Assembly (NCBI GenBank): GCA_945870185.1
Contig: CAMBRK010000029.1
Location: 1 to 47,633 of the forward strand
Origin: Aureispira sp. CCB-QB1
GTDB lineage: Bacteria; Bacteroidota; Bacteroidia; Chitinophagales; Saprospiraceae
Direction of reading: 5' to 3'
DNA length: 47,633 bases
This document shows positions 41,001 through 47,633 of the stretch, piece after piece (within the stretch, counting starts at the first letter, position 1; the number at the start of each line of letters is the position of its first letter). The notes under the pieces were generated by a model. It was given only the letters and a program-made list of their open reading frames with translations. It did not search any database and was not told where the DNA came from. The translations under genes were made by a program, and so were the position numbers.

Positions 41001-42105
41001 GGACGGTTTATTTTTTGATTCGCTGACTGAGACAGCTACTTCCATTTTTATTGGAGGGTTGGATACTGAGTCAGCTTATACTTTTGAGGTATATGCCTAT
41101 GACCTTGCCGGAAATAATTCGGAAATTGCAGAATTGACATTAAGTACAACTAAACCTCTAGATACAGGAGAAGCAGGATTGGTTGCACACTATCCTTTTG
41201 ACGGGAATGCAAATGATGCCACACCTTATAATAATCACGGAATTATAGGAGGAGATCCTGTATTTGAACCATCTACACATCCATTAGGAGCTGGCAAACA
41301 AAACATCAAATTTGATGGTAACATGGATTCAGTATTGGTGGCTAATGCGGTGCAATTAATATCTGATTTTACTACGGTAAGTTTCTGGATACGAGTGGAC
41401 AATGTAAATACGGCAGATGGAGAAGCTTATGTTATTGACTTTGGTCATTGGAGCGAACGATGGAAAATATCATTGCCACAGCACCTTAAAATAGTGTGGA
41501 CAACTAATGGAAATAATGTTCAATTTCCTTCTTTTATTTCTGACATGGACAGTGGAGATGGTAATGAAATGGTTAAAGGATTCTGGTGGCATGTGACCAT
41601 GGTACATGATGGAGCCAAAAACCTCATTTATGTCAATGGTGAATTGGTAGCCATGAAGCCAGTACCTACAAAACTGAACGCTACCAGTAGATCACTTTGT
41701 TTCGGCAGCAATAATGTGGATGGTGGTCAATACTTTCCTGGAGCTCTGGATAATGTGAAAATTTACAATAAAGCACTCACTGCCGCAGAAATTGCCAAAC
41801 TTTTTAGTTCGGGTACAACAGATATTAAAGATTTTGCAATAGCAAAATACGGAGATGTGCGACTCACACCAAATCCGGTTTCCAACCAACTTATGATAGA
41901 TCATTCTTTTAAGGATAAAAATGATGTTATAGTAAGAATTTTGGATAATGTAGGAAGACAATATGATGGTTTTGTACCATCAAAGGGAGCCATCCAGTCT
42001 GGAAAAATATCTTTTGATGCCAGTGCCCTTCCTACAGGTTTATATTTTGTGAATTTTATTGTAGATGGACAAAATATTGGATCAGTAAAATTTAGCAAAA
42101 TCTGA
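38014..42105 (+). CDS. Five-LamG, two-FN3 T9SS surface protein
   Basis: A 1363-residue secreted protein with signal peptide MKRFVHFLPLIFGVLFGLQAQ. Four LamG jellyrolls lie in a row at about 22-230, 233-441, 446-646 and 653-856, then two FN3 domains (868-952, 956-1047), a fifth LamG (1054-1268) and a type A T9SS domain (VRLTPNPVSNQLMIDHSF onward). The first four LamG are nearly the same, each with HGKPVFTTHA and the phrase CC(N/S)DMDSG; the fifth lacks the Cys pair. LamG domains bind sugars or proteins. It has no enzymatic motif and sits 27 nt after the hydrolase-like gene, so it is likely a surface glycan binder of this locus. Confidence 0.85.
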   Translation: MKRFVHFLPLIFGVLFGLQAQTPVASYTFSGSAKDGSAFKNHAAVNGASLSSDRFGWANSSFSFDGKQAGLTAPNNTQMQSASTTISFWVNVRNLPAQGEVYLLSHGGWQSRWKISLPAHGKPVFTTHATSCCNDMDSGAGNELKPGEWRHVVMTHDGIADKMYMNGVKVNEKPYAGALNQTSSPLGIGYDPIDKGNYFDGQLDDVMIFDEALSDSQIAALYTNQSTAPTIPEGKVASYHFDEFGKDLSDYGNNASVKGAAYTADRFGYGNSAVSFDGISSAVTASNSAYLNSPFTTVSFWVNVRSLPAQGEVYLLSHGGWQERWKVSLPSHGKPVFTTHTASCCNDMDSGSGNELKPGEWRHVVMIHDGTVDRMYMNGVKVNEKSYAGGLNQTTHPLGIGYDPIDVGNYFDGQLDDVEIYNFAMSDQAVLSLFNAQSQFPGTSTDLVATYSLNGDGTDNTQFGNDATIDIDATATANRHGWAGNALHGAAVADNSIALQSDYTTISFWVNPTSLPASGEVYLMSNGGWQERWKISLPSHGKPVFTTHATACCSDMDSGDGNALKVGEWTHVAMVHDGTQDQIFINGTLANQKATAGALNKTKFPLGIGFDPIDKGSFFDGSIDDVMIYNKALSAAEIAALYDLQKPTPVVNSTLVANYTFDNNKLDASTYHNTAYGNALSTKDRFGKANKAMVFDGKSTFVEAANSPQLASDFTTISFWAKANSLPASGEVYMLSHGGWQERWKISLPSHGKPVFTTHATSCCNDMDSGDGNQLKIGEWRHIVMTHDGAKDRIYMNGIQVNEKTYAGALNKTIHPFGIGYDPIDKGNYFDGALDEVQIYNRALTAQEVLDLYNLQNTAPVENDIESPCAPLSLSGDVNFTNVELSWELSTDNVGVTAYNVYQDGALIGTVEALSAYISNLKPLTEFVFGVSALDAAGNESLITTLKITSGQDETPDTTPPTKPGNLRGNAGSNSVLLAWDESTDDRKLSGYVILVDGLFFDSLTETATSIFIGGLDTESAYTFEVYAYDLAGNNSEIAELTLSTTKPLDTGEAGLVAHYPFDGNANDATPYNNHGIIGGDPVFEPSTHPLGAGKQNIKFDGNMDSVLVANAVQLISDFTTVSFWIRVDNVNTADGEAYVIDFGHWSERWKISLPQHLKIVWTTNGNNVQFPSFISDMDSGDGNEMVKGFWWHVTMVHDGAKNLIYVNGELVAMKPVPTKLNATSRSLCFGSNNVDGGQYFPGALDNVKIYNKALTAAEIAKLFSSGTTDIKDFAIAKYGDVRLTPNPVSNQLMIDHSFKDKNDVIVRILDNVGRQYDGFVPSKGAIQSGKISFDASALPTGLYFVNFIVDGQNIGSVKFSKI
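38077..40580 (+). repeat. Four tandem LamG-coding units
   Basis: Four blocks of about 600-630 nt encode near-identical LamG domains. They share long phrases such as FWVNVRxLPAxGEVYLLSHG and GIGYDPIDKGNYFDG, with small differences at the start of each block. The synonymous codons differ between units, so the copies are not freshly identical. Confidence 0.8.
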
Positions 42106-42136
42106 TTACTCTTCCTATTGCTAAAAAGTAGTTAAT

Positions 42137-42192
42137 GTTTATAAAGTAAGGAGAATGTTGCCCAAAGGCAACATTCTTACTTACTTATAAAC
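42137..42192. terminator. Long hairpin between LamG gene and GH130
   Basis: GTTTATAA (42137-42144) pairs with TTATAAAC (42185-42192), and an inner 11-bp stem (AGAATGTTGCC with GGCAACATTCT) closes a CAAA loop, with a mismatched middle. It sits between the LamG gene and GH130. There is no T-run, so it may be a stabilising 3' end or processing site, or a terminator that splits the locus. Confidence 0.55.
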
Positions 42193-42277
42193 ATCCATAC
42201 TACATTTCAAACTGAATATGTTGAGGTCGTTCAGGTTTAATGGTTCTAAAGCTAATTTTTTTTAAAAGATATCCAAT

Positions 42278-43333
42278 ATGTTGTGCACAAGATTTGCAGA
42301 AAATCCAATCATTCTAACTAGTGAAATCAGGCCAAGTGTAGAAGGTATGAAAGTAGAATGTGTCCTTAATCCTGGTGCTTTTACATTTCAAAATAAAAGC
42401 TGGTTGCTGCTGAGAGTAGCAGAAAGACCGCATCAAGAAGATGGTTTCGTATCTTTTCCTATTCTGGACGAAGATGGCAATATCAAAATTTTAAAGTACG
42501 CCACAGATGATCCAGATCTCGATATGTCAGATGCCCGAATGGTAACTTATAAAGGTAAAATGTATCTTTCTACTATGTCACATTTGATGCTGGTTTGCAG
42601 TGAAGATGGAATTAAGTTTGATGAACCGCAACAATTTCCAACCAGGATTTTTGGTCTTGGAGCTTTGGAAACTTATGGTATAGAAGACTGCAGGGTCACC
42701 CTGATCGAAGGCAAATATGTACTTACTTTTACAGAAGTGTCGGAATTTGGCGTAGGTGTAGGTTTGATGACGACCACAGATTGGGTACACTTTGATAGGC
42801 CAGGTATGATCATACCTCCGCATAATAAAGATTGTGCGCTCTTTGAAGAAAAAATTAATGGTAAATATTATTGTCTGCATAGACCATCAGGCATCGATTT
42901 GGGCGGAAACTTTATTTGGCAGGCTTCTTCACCCGATATGATCCATTGGGGTCAGCATAAGTGTGTGATGCAGACCCGACCAGGTATGTGGGACTGTGCC
43001 AGAATAGGTGCGGGAGCTTCACCTATAAAAACAAAAGAAGGATGGCTGGAGATATATCACGGTGCGGATTTTAATCACAAATATTGCCTGGGTGCAGTAT
43101 TATTTGATTTGAATGATCCATCTATAGTCCTAGCCCGGTCAGTAGAACCTATCTTACAACCTGAAGCAGATTATGAGCTGACAGGATTTTTTGGAAATGT
43201 GGTATTTACTAATGGGCACAAAGTGGATGGAGATATTGTTTATATGTATTATGGTGCATCTGATGAAGTCATTTGCGGAGCTACCTTTTCTATCAATCAA
43301 ATTTTGACCACCTTATTAAAAGTAACTCCATGA
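42278..43333 (+). CDS. GH130 family mannoside phosphorylase/hydrolase
   Basis: A 351-residue five-bladed propeller enzyme of glycoside hydrolase family 130. Typical stretches are NPGAFTFQNKSWLLLRVAER (31-50), the catalytic region GIEDCRVT with Asp137, NKDCALFEEKINGKYYCLHRP (183-203), IGAGASPIKTKEGWLEIYHG (243-262) and YYGASDEVICGA near the end. GH130 enzymes act on beta-mannosides, mostly by phosphorolysis in the cytoplasm. Here the usual Pro in the EDPR motif is Cys. There is no signal peptide, so it acts inside the cell. Its stop overlaps the start of the MFS gene (ATGA), which implies that the transporter supplies its substrate. Linkage specificity and the phosphorylase-versus-hydrolase question are undetermined. 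Confidence 0.88.
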   Translation: MLCTRFAENPIILTSEIRPSVEGMKVECVLNPGAFTFQNKSWLLLRVAERPHQEDGFVSFPILDEDGNIKILKYATDDPDLDMSDARMVTYKGKMYLSTMSHLMLVCSEDGIKFDEPQQFPTRIFGLGALETYGIEDCRVTLIEGKYVLTFTEVSEFGVGVGLMTTTDWVHFDRPGMIIPPHNKDCALFEEKINGKYYCLHRPSGIDLGGNFIWQASSPDMIHWGQHKCVMQTRPGMWDCARIGAGASPIKTKEGWLEIYHGADFNHKYCLGAVLFDLNDPSIVLARSVEPILQPEADYELTGFFGNVVFTNGHKVDGDIVYMYYGASDEVICGATFSINQILTTLLKVTP

Positions 43334-44601
43334 TTGCAAAATTGAAAAACGAATTCACCTTTTTTAATTCTCATCCAAAACCGATGAGGGTGCTGCTACT
43401 TACCAATCTGATTTATGGGCTGGTAGGTCCCATCATAGAGCTATTTATCGGAGCATATATTATGCGCAACTCTTCAGACATCAGTCTTGTAGTAATTTTC
43501 CAACTGGCTGTCTATACCGGAATTCCGCTGACTTTTATGATCAATGGATTTTTACTCAACAGGGTTAAAATCGCATGGCTTTATTCATTCGGAATGTTGC
43601 TTAGTGGGATATCAATGTTTGCCATGATGACCCTTCAGCAACTGGATACTGTAGGTGTATTTATGGCTGGCCTGATAATGGGTTTGTCCTATGGATTTTT
43701 TTGGGCTAACAGAGATTTTCTGGCCCTGAATACGACCAAAGACGGTACAAGAAATTATTATTACGGTATAGAAACTTTTTTCTACACATTGACAGGTATA
43801 GTAGTTCCCCTTGCGGCAGGAGCTTTTATAGGAGCAACGGATAAAAATGGTTGGTTTGGCGGTCATGTCAATACGGCTTATTATATTCTAACCTCCATCG
43901 TATTTGTAATGTCTATGTTTGCTTCGGTATTGGTGCATCGTGGTGAATTTCAAAATCCTAAACGTGCTCCTTTTCTTTTTATTAAATTTGACAGAATATG
44001 GAATAAGATGCTGGGATTGGCATCACTCAAAGGTCTGGCACAAGGTTATATAGTAACGGCACCTACTATGTTGATATTAAGTCTGGTAGGTAAAGAAGGT
44101 TCACTTGGGCTGATTCAGGGCATAGCTGCTGCAGTCTCTGCCATTTTATTGTATGTACTCGGAAGGGTGACGGAGCCGAAGCATCGGTTATTAATTTATG
44201 GCATCGGTTGTTTGCTTTTTGTAGCAGGTGCATTGTTTAATGCTGCGTTATATTCGGCGTTCGGAGTGATATTGTTTATGATGTGCCTGCTTTTTGCACG
44301 ACCACTGCTGGACATAGCATATTTCCCTATACAGTTGAAGGTCATAGACTATGTAGCAGAAAAAGAAAAAAGAAATGAATTTTCATATATTTTTAATCAT
44401 GAATTGGGCTTGTATCTAGGTCGTCTTATAGGATGTGGATTGTTTATTGTTTTGGCTAGATATGTCAGTGAGTATGCCGCTTTACGATATGCACTTTTAG
44501 TGATTGCGGTATTGCACGCCATGGGCTGGTTTATGGCCAGATCTATATTGAGAGAAAAGGAAATGGGAGATGTAACTGAAATTGCAAAGGCACCTGTTTA
44601 G
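43330..44601 (+). CDS. MFS sugar transporter
   Basis: A 423-residue major facilitator protein, about twelve hydrophobic segments, started at ATG 43330 (MIAKLKNEFTFFNSHPKPMRV); a TTG-start frame upstream lies within the GH130 gene. The start overlaps the GH130 stop by 4 nt. Segments such as LLTNLIYGLVGPIIELFIGAY, GLIMGLSYGFFWANRDFLAL and FGVILFMMCLLFARPLLDIAYF are membrane helices. It should bring the saccharide released outside into the cytoplasm. MFS transporters coupled to GH130 are known in Bacteroidota mannoside loci, but here the cargo is inferred only from the neighbour. Confidence 0.85.
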   Translation: MIAKLKNEFTFFNSHPKPMRVLLLTNLIYGLVGPIIELFIGAYIMRNSSDISLVVIFQLAVYTGIPLTFMINGFLLNRVKIAWLYSFGMLLSGISMFAMMTLQQLDTVGVFMAGLIMGLSYGFFWANRDFLALNTTKDGTRNYYYGIETFFYTLTGIVVPLAAGAFIGATDKNGWFGGHVNTAYYILTSIVFVMSMFASVLVHRGEFQNPKRAPFLFIKFDRIWNKMLGLASLKGLAQGYIVTAPTMLILSLVGKEGSLGLIQGIAAAVSAILLYVLGRVTEPKHRLLIYGIGCLLFVAGALFNAALYSAFGVILFMMCLLFARPLLDIAYFPIQLKVIDYVAEKEKRNEFSYIFNHELGLYLGRLIGCGLFIVLARYVSEYAALRYALLVIAVLHAMGWFMARSILREKEMGDVTEIAKAPV

Positions 44602-44641
44602 AATCAAAGTTTAAAGTAACTGACTTAAAAATCATAAATGA

Positions 44642-45799
44642 ATGAAAGTCTTCAATATAGGAATCATTGGATTCGGGGGATTCGGAAAATTTCTATTCAA
44701 CGCATGGAATCAACTTGACAACGTACAGGTTACCGCGATTGCTGATATAAATGCCGCCGCAATAACAGGAATAGAAAACGTTAAATTTTTTATTGACTGG
44801 AAAGAAATGATTCTTTCAGAAAATATTGATCTGATAGCTATTGTAACTGAACCTTCTACCCATCAGGTAATAGCCAATGCTTGTATGCGGGCAGGAAAAC
44901 ACGTATTGATAGAGAAGCCTTTGGCTATAAGCACATCAGATGCTGAAGACATTATTAAAACAAGAGATCAGTCAGGAGTAGTGGCAGCCATAGATTTTAT
45001 CATGAGGTTTAATCCACTATTACAAACTATTAGATCTTTAACACAGCAAGGAGTATTTGGAAAACTGAGAAGAGTGGATGTAGAAAACTATGCCCAAGAT
45101 GAGCAGTTGCCTCCAGAACATTGGTTTTGGCATCATGATCGGTCAGGAGGGATACTTATTGAACATGCTGTACACTTTATAGACCTGGTTCATTTTTTAT
45201 CACCTTCAAAACACTTGATCGTCAATGGGTTAAAACACAATCGAAAGGCATTACAGGAAGATCAGGTTATGGCAAATGTGCTCTATGAAAGCGGATTAAT
45301 AGCTACACACTACCATTCTTTTGCCCGTCCCGGCTTTTTTGAATCTACTGATATAAAATTATCTTACGATATTGCCGATATACAACTTCATGGCTGGATT
45401 CCACTTTCTGCTGAAGTTAAAGTACTGGTTAACGAACAATCCAAAGAAAAGCTACTATCAAATCCGTTTTTTGAATGCCTTCATGCTGAACTTATAGCAA
45501 GCGCAACTGACGAATCAAGACCTGTTGGCTGGGGTCTATCCGATATCAACACATCAAAAGATAAACATTTTGTAAGGTCGGGAGGTGTCCAATATGAGGC
45601 AGACGAAATGATCACCGGAAGATTCAGGTTAGGACGTTCAAAACAGGAAGTATATGCCGATTGTGTCAAGTCATCATTATTGGATGTTCTTCAAAAAGTA
45701 TCAGATTCATCCCACACACTAATGGCCAATCTAGAATCAGGACTCAGCAGTCTGGAAATCGCTGAATTAGCCACTATTTCAGCCAGAAGTAATTCTTAA
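44642..45799 (+). CDS. Gfo/Idh/MocA-family oxidoreductase
   Basis: A 385-residue NAD(P)-dependent enzyme. The Rossmann domain has GIIGFGGFGKF (7-17), TAIADINAAA and HVLIEKPLAIS (87-97); the catalytic Lys is in EKP. The second domain has RSGGILIEHAVHFIDLVHFL (about 167-186), where the conserved catalytic His lies in the segment HAVHFIDL. Members oxidise or reduce sugar hydroxyls, such as inositols or glycan-derived keto sugars. The gene is 40 nt downstream of the MFS transporter, in the glycan locus. It would act on the released sugar. The substrate is unknown. Confidence 0.88.
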   Translation: MKVFNIGIIGFGGFGKFLFNAWNQLDNVQVTAIADINAAAITGIENVKFFIDWKEMILSENIDLIAIVTEPSTHQVIANACMRAGKHVLIEKPLAISTSDAEDIIKTRDQSGVVAAIDFIMRFNPLLQTIRSLTQQGVFGKLRRVDVENYAQDEQLPPEHWFWHHDRSGGILIEHAVHFIDLVHFLSPSKHLIVNGLKHNRKALQEDQVMANVLYESGLIATHYHSFARPGFFESTDIKLSYDIADIQLHGWIPLSAEVKVLVNEQSKEKLLSNPFFECLHAELIASATDESRPVGWGLSDINTSKDKHFVRSGGVQYEADEMITGRFRLGRSKQEVYADCVKSSLLDVLQKVSDSSHTLMANLESGLSSLEIAELATISARSNS

Positions 45800-45816
45800 T
45801 CAATCACTATTTTACT

Positions 45817-47541
45817 ATGTCACGATACATTTTTTTATATTTTTTTATACTGCTTTTATCTTCATGCGCTTCTTCGAAGTTTATGCCGTCAGGAAATCCG
45901 GTAATACAGAGCATGATACCAAGGGTGGATAAAATGCCTTTCCATCCCAAACCTTACAAGTATCGCGACTGGAAACAAACAGCACTCGACTTTGATAAAT
46001 ATGTGTTTGATTTCAACCAGAAAGGAGATGATCTTCCGTTGATCTGGCTGGATGGCATGAAAAGAAATTTTCCGGACACTACCTTTGGTATATACACTGC
46101 ACTGGGCGATATCAGAATGGGTGCCGCGGTCAATAATGGTGAAAACCACGAAGCTCTAGGTGCTTTAGGCGCTGTTTTGGGTGCAACAATGGTAGGTGTA
46201 GATAAAAGTAATCAGGGTGGGCGCAATTATGTACGTATGTTACGTAATTATTTTGCTAAAGACAATGGCTGGAATGTCATTCAAAATTTTACCAATAAAG
46301 GTGCTCATATTGGTGGTGGATATGGCAATGATTTTTGGTATGAAGTGCACAACAATGTTTTGTTTTATTGTGTCGCAGATAAATACAATGACGAAAAGGA
46401 GTTTGAAGATATACTGCTGAATATTGCGGAACAATTTTATAAATCAGATTCAGTGATGGGAGATAATTATAGTTATTCCTATTTTGATTTTAAAGAAATG
46501 AAGGGCTACAAAAATCATATCCCCGCACAAGAAGATGTGGCGGGCGGTTACGCTTTCATTTTATATTCTGCTTGGGTGAAATTCAAAAATCCCAAATATC
46601 TCAAAGCGGCCAAAAACGCGCTCAATGTATTGTACAACCAAAAAGAAAATAGATATTATGAGGCGATGATGCCCATAGCGGCACATATAGGTGCTAGAAT
46701 GAATGCAGAACACGGCATGGATTATGACATCAGCAGATACTTAAACTGGACCTTTGACGGTAGTGCTGTAGGTCGCGAAGGTTGGGGTGTTTTGGTGGGC
46801 AATTGGGGAGGATATGATGTAAGTGGGTTAGGTGGCAGCACGGTACACAATGGCGGCTATGGCTTCCTGATGAATACTTTTGACCTTATGCTGCCTCTGT
46901 CCGCTATGGTGCGCTACGATCAGAAGTACAGCAATGCTGTAGGCAAATGGGCCCTCAATGCTTCAAATGCTGCCCGATTTTGTTATCCTTATGAAATACC
47001 TGATTCTTTGCAAGCTATACCCCAGCACAAGGCAGTGACCCAAGATGTCATCGCTTATGAAGGTATCATCAAGGAGTCAATATATCCTGAGTTCAAAGGC
47101 ATCACACCTTTTGCGCAGGGTGACGGCCCCCTTTGGTATCCCAATATGCCTCAGCAAACCATGTTTTCTGTCTATGGCAGCGGTCATGTAGGTTTTTTTG
47201 GTGGTATTATTAATTCCACTAATGTACCAGAAATTCTTCAGATCAACTGTACAAATGCTGACTTTTTCGCCAGTCAGAAAAGTTATGATACCTACTTATA
47301 TTTCAATCCGTACGATACCAATAAGATAGTGAACATCGATCTTGGAAATAGTAAGTATCATCTTTACGATCTGAACACACAAAAAATTGTAAGTAAAAAT
47401 GCTAAGGGAGCCACATCATTTACTATTTCTGGCCAATCATCTGCAGTGCTGGTTCTTATCCCTGTAGAGATGAAGTTTTCTGTCAAAGATGACAAATTGT
47501 ACGCAGGTACAGTGGTGGTGGATTATTGGTTTGGAAAGTAG
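45817..47541 (+). CDS. Toroid-like hydrolase lipoprotein, paralogue
   Basis: A 574-residue lipoprotein (signal MSRYIFLYFFILLLSSCASS, lipobox Cys17). It aligns in outline over its whole length with residues 30-560 of the large protein at 34864-37986: shared phrases include MNAE-G-DY, DVSGL-G, MVRYD, GKW..N.SNAAR and the ending VVVDYWFGK versus VVVDF. The conserved acidic stretch reads NDFWYEVHNNVLFYC. It lacks the PKD, LamG and T9SS parts and is held in a membrane by lipid. It probably degrades the same or a related glycan at a different site, such as the cell surface or periplasm. The family is unassigned. It is 17 nt after the oxidoreductase gene. The window ends soon after, so more of the locus may follow. 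Confidence 0.6.
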   Translation: MSRYIFLYFFILLLSSCASSKFMPSGNPVIQSMIPRVDKMPFHPKPYKYRDWKQTALDFDKYVFDFNQKGDDLPLIWLDGMKRNFPDTTFGIYTALGDIRMGAAVNNGENHEALGALGAVLGATMVGVDKSNQGGRNYVRMLRNYFAKDNGWNVIQNFTNKGAHIGGGYGNDFWYEVHNNVLFYCVADKYNDEKEFEDILLNIAEQFYKSDSVMGDNYSYSYFDFKEMKGYKNHIPAQEDVAGGYAFILYSAWVKFKNPKYLKAAKNALNVLYNQKENRYYEAMMPIAAHIGARMNAEHGMDYDISRYLNWTFDGSAVGREGWGVLVGNWGGYDVSGLGGSTVHNGGYGFLMNTFDLMLPLSAMVRYDQKYSNAVGKWALNASNAARFCYPYEIPDSLQAIPQHKAVTQDVIAYEGIIKESIYPEFKGITPFAQGDGPLWYPNMPQQTMFSVYGSGHVGFFGGIINSTNVPEILQINCTNADFFASQKSYDTYLYFNPYDTNKIVNIDLGNSKYHLYDLNTQKIVSKNAKGATSFTISGQSSAVLVLIPVEMKFSVKDDKLYAGTVVVDYWFGK

Positions 47542-47633
47542 GTGTATTCCGATGTTGGCTTTTCTTTTTCTGCTCGTATTTACCTTTAAAAATTTGAATA
47601 TCAGTAATAAATATATTAAATAATATATATATA

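Overview
The window reads as a chromosomal segment of a Bacteroidota bacterium, most like the Saprospiria (inferred from protein style, not tested). The DNA is AT-rich. It encodes a SusC/SusD pair, three proteins with type IX secretion (T9SS) C-terminal sorting domains, Bacteroidota-type lipoprotein signals, an ACR3/ArsM arsenic system, and promoters that fit the Bacteroidota -7 consensus TAnnTTTG.

Layout. (1) 1-1163: a decayed IS3-family element whose transposase has an internal deletion and a stop codon. (2) 1342-3538: an arsenic operon arsR-acr3-arsC preceded by two tandem operators. (3) 3714-4005: an unlisted relic of the C-terminus of an outer-membrane receptor. (4) 4201-23128, all on the minus strand: a surface-protein and signalling region in two transcription units. 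The long unit runs LRR/T9SS protein, lipoprotein esterase, outer-membrane barrel, 2224-residue giant secreted protein, FN3 protein, TPR sensor kinase. The short unit runs YadA-head/S74-chaperone protein, a 49-residue small protein, LuxR-type response regulator. Both promoters carry the same palindrome, AATATCACTC-N4-GAGTGACGAA, at the same distance from the -7 box. (5) 23356-24498: a propeller lipoprotein interrupted by a 27-nt in-frame GC-rich insert. (6) 24811-28887: a TonB-dependent receptor whose promoter has the same double operator as arsR, then a HigBA toxin-antitoxin pair and arsM. (7) 29038-47541: a polysaccharide utilisation locus with an AraC regulator, SusC, SusD, a large T9SS hydrolase-like protein, a protein with five LamG domains, GH130, an MFS transporter, a Gfo/Idh/MocA oxidoreductase, and a lipoprotein paralogue of the hydrolase-like protein.

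How the parts may work together. The arsenic genes are split into two blocks about 23 kb apart but are tied by a shared operator, which suggests the TonB receptor is derepressed together with arsR. The surface-protein region looks like one two-component circuit: the kinase ends one unit, the regulator ends the other, and the shared palindrome is the likely regulator site. In the glycan locus, 21-bp-spaced direct repeats lie upstream of the susC -7 box, where an AraC activator would act. The encoded products suggest surface capture (SusCD, LamG protein), extracellular cleavage by an unassigned toroid-like family, and cytoplasmic use of the product by GH130 after MFS import. No tRNA, rRNA or CRISPR array was seen.
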